Assembly: GCA_902607215.1 (NCBI GenBank)
Contig: CACLJJ010000004.1
Coordinates: 1 to 45,379, forward strand
Source: an uncultured Pelagibacteraceae bacterium
GTDB lineage: Bacteria; Pseudomonadota; Alphaproteobacteria; Pelagibacterales; Pelagibacteraceae
DNA: 45,379 nt
Direction: 5' to 3'
Shown here: in pieces, positions 44,472-45,379 of the stretch
How positions within the stretch are numbered: position 1 is the first letter of the stretch
How the letters are laid out: every line of letters begins with the position of its first letter
Notes under the pieces: model-generated
Seen by the model: only the letters and a program-made list of their open reading frames with translations
The model's database searches: none
What the model was told of the DNA's origin: nothing
Program-made: the position numbers and the translations under genes

Positions 44472-45026
44472 ATGGGATCAGTAAATTTTACAGAGATGAA
44501 AAATGGCTCAAAAGAAGATTATCTTTTGTTAAATAAGCACGAAAAAAAATACATTGAAGGTACTGCTGATAGACTAATGAAATTTATGAGTGGACTATGT
44601 AATACTTTGGAAGGTTATAAAATAACTAGATTAGAACATTCTTTACAGTCATCAACTCGTGCATTAAATGACAAAGCTGATGATGAAATGATTGTTGCTA
44701 CACTATTTCATGACATTGGAGACGAGTTAGCTCCCGTAAATCATTCAGAGTATGCTGCCGCTGTTTTAAAGCCTTATGTTTCTGAAAAAACTCATTGGAT
44801 TATTCAAAAACATGGTGAGTTTCAAATGTATTATTACGCACATCATTTAGGTGAAAATAGAAATCAAAGGGATAAATATAAAGGTCACAAATACTATAAA
44901 GATACTTTAGATTTTTGTGAAAATTGGGACCAAAAAAGTTTTGATCCAAATTATAAATCATTATCACTCAAAGAATTTGAGCCATTAGTTAAAAAAATAT
45001 TTTCCAGAAATCCATATTCAGTTTAA
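44472..45026 (+). CDS. HD-domain protein resembling PhnZ/MIOX-like diiron oxygenases
   Basis: 184 aa, cytosolic, all helical. HD signature FHDIGDE at H80-D81, with H56 (LEHSLQSSTRA), H91 (NHSEYAA), H114 (KHGEFQMYYYAHH) and D153/D158 (NWDQKSFDPNY) as further metal ligands. This set, and the HGEFQMYYYAHHLG and WDQKSFDP blocks, are like the COG4341 and PhnZ branch of HD proteins (mixed-valent diiron oxygenases) rather than nucleotide phosphohydrolases. PhnZ splits a C-P bond of a hydroxyphosphonate; the substrate here is unknown. It is 2 nt after purF and convergent with a betaine-homocysteine methyltransferase, which would fit methylated compound catabolism, but this is inference. Confidence 0.7.
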   Translation: MGSVNFTEMKNGSKEDYLLLNKHEKKYIEGTADRLMKFMSGLCNTLEGYKITRLEHSLQSSTRALNDKADDEMIVATLFHDIGDELAPVNHSEYAAAVLKPYVSEKTHWIIQKHGEFQMYYYAHHLGENRNQRDKYKGHKYYKDTLDFCENWDQKSFDPNYKSLSLKEFEPLVKKIFSRNPYSV

Positions 45027-45379
45027 GCTTTGTCTATATAGTCCTTCTGGTGTTTTGGAATTCTTTCATGAGTTCCAAACAACATATGAGTAGACATATC
45101 TTCTTTATATTTACTAGCCGGTACTTTTAAACCAACCGACTCTGCAACCTCTCTAATCAACATTGGGTTTGCACCACAACAAACACCTAGATAATTTATC
45201 CCAAGATCAAAAGCCTCCTTTGCAAATTTTCCAATTTCATATCTGTTACATTGCATTGGATCTAATGCTGTAGGAAATGGTGTTTTATGAGGTGTATGGC
45301 AAGTACATCCATTATTATCTGGTAAATTAAAAAAAGTAGGATGTTCTTTTGTTGTCCGATAATTAATAGGCAAAGCAGC
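45023..45379 (-). CDS. Betaine-homocysteine S-methyltransferase, C-terminal part (window edge)
   Basis: Transfers a methyl group from glycine betaine to homocysteine. The frame is open to the right edge; the first complete codon in the window is at 45379, so the N-terminal two thirds are outside. The visible part ends the Hcy-binding barrel: FPTALDPMQCNRYEIGKFAKEAFDLGINYLGVCCGANP contains the paired zinc Cys of the family (GxCCG) and the W/Y-EIGKFAKEAFDLG block characteristic of BHMT over MetE-type enzymes. A long C-terminal tail follows. It overlaps the HD gene by 4 bases. In SAR11 such genes provide methionine and one-carbon units from osmolytes; the known SAM-V riboswitch of this gene would lie beyond the window. 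Confidence 0.88.
   Translation of the reverse strand, partial: AALPINYRTTKEHPTFFNLPDNNGCTCHTPHKTPFPTALDPMQCNRYEIGKFAKEAFDLGINYLGVCCGANPMLIREVAESVGLKVPASKYKEDMSTHMLFGTHERIPKHQKDYIDKA

Noticed and set aside
45023..45379. SAM-V riboswitch before the betaine-homocysteine methyltransferase
   Set aside because: In SAR11 this riboswitch sits at the start of the gene. The gene is on the minus strand and its start lies beyond base 45379, so nothing can be seen here.
1..45379. CRISPR array, insertion sequence, prophage, tRNA or rRNA
   Set aside because: No repeat-spacer pattern, no transposase or integrase motifs and no gap large enough for rRNA; the small gaps show no tRNA-like cloverleaf or CCA end by eye.

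Overview
The window is a strongly AT-rich, tightly packed bacterial chromosome segment with standard genetic code (TGA is a stop, TGG is Trp). Gene content points to an alphaproteobacterium of the SAR11/Pelagibacterales type. The alphaproteobacterial markers are an NDUFA12-type complex I subunit, DUF2155 and DUF2066 proteins, iscR-sufBCDS, lptF-lptG-lptD-surA-pdxA-rsmA, accB-accC after aroQ, and an mrcA-prfB pair divergent from rne. The SAR11-like traits are Lys/Asn/Ile-rich proteins, many 1-4 nt gene overlaps (TAATG, ATGA), gaps almost never above 130 bases, and a betaine-homocysteine methyltransferase at the right edge. This assignment is inference from content, not from a database match. 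No stretch longer than about 140 bases lacks a gene. No rRNA, tRNA, CRISPR array, insertion sequence or prophage is visible.

Layout. 1-4951 (minus): iscR-sufB-sufC-sufD-sufS, the Fe-S assembly operon, cut off inside sufS, with a full-consensus IscR operator over its promoter. 5086-8116: an alpha/beta hydrolase, anmK and tyrS. 8113-13737 (minus): mrcA, prfB and an AsmA-like envelope protein; prfB has the +1 programmed frameshift. 13834-15622: rne, frameshifted at an A7 tract. 15615-18754: thiS-thiG (minus), then aroQ-accB-accC (plus). 18755-19481 (minus): NDUFA12 and DUF2155. 19594-20436: a free-standing protein matching the C-terminal tail of B12-dependent ribonucleotide reductase. 20437-23964 (minus): DUF2066, hda, aspS. 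23976-25560: purM-purN. 25557-27429 (minus): pepA, ndk. 27500-34810: lptF-lptG-lptD-surA-pdxA-rsmA, an envelope biogenesis run. 34799-37397 (minus): fabD-fabG-acpP-gmk. 37485-44469: rpsF-rpsR-rplI, dnaB, an RND/MMPL protein, cvpA, purF. 44472-45379: an HD-domain protein and, convergent, the C-terminal end of betaine-homocysteine methyltransferase.

How it fits together. Most genes are core: Fe-S assembly, peptidoglycan and LPS export, fatty acid initiation, purine synthesis, translation, replication. Several gene strings known in relatives look collapsed: no amidase gene between rne and mrcA, no aat after accC, and no fabF/mltG between acpP and gmk. This is the pattern expected of genome streamlining. 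The most intriguing items are the orphan NrdJ-tail protein, the PhnZ-like HD protein beside the betaine methyltransferase, the rne frameshift together with an RNase E that lacks the Zn-link cysteines, and a pair of 11-bp repeats between pepA and lptF. I did not find an obviously new multi-gene system.
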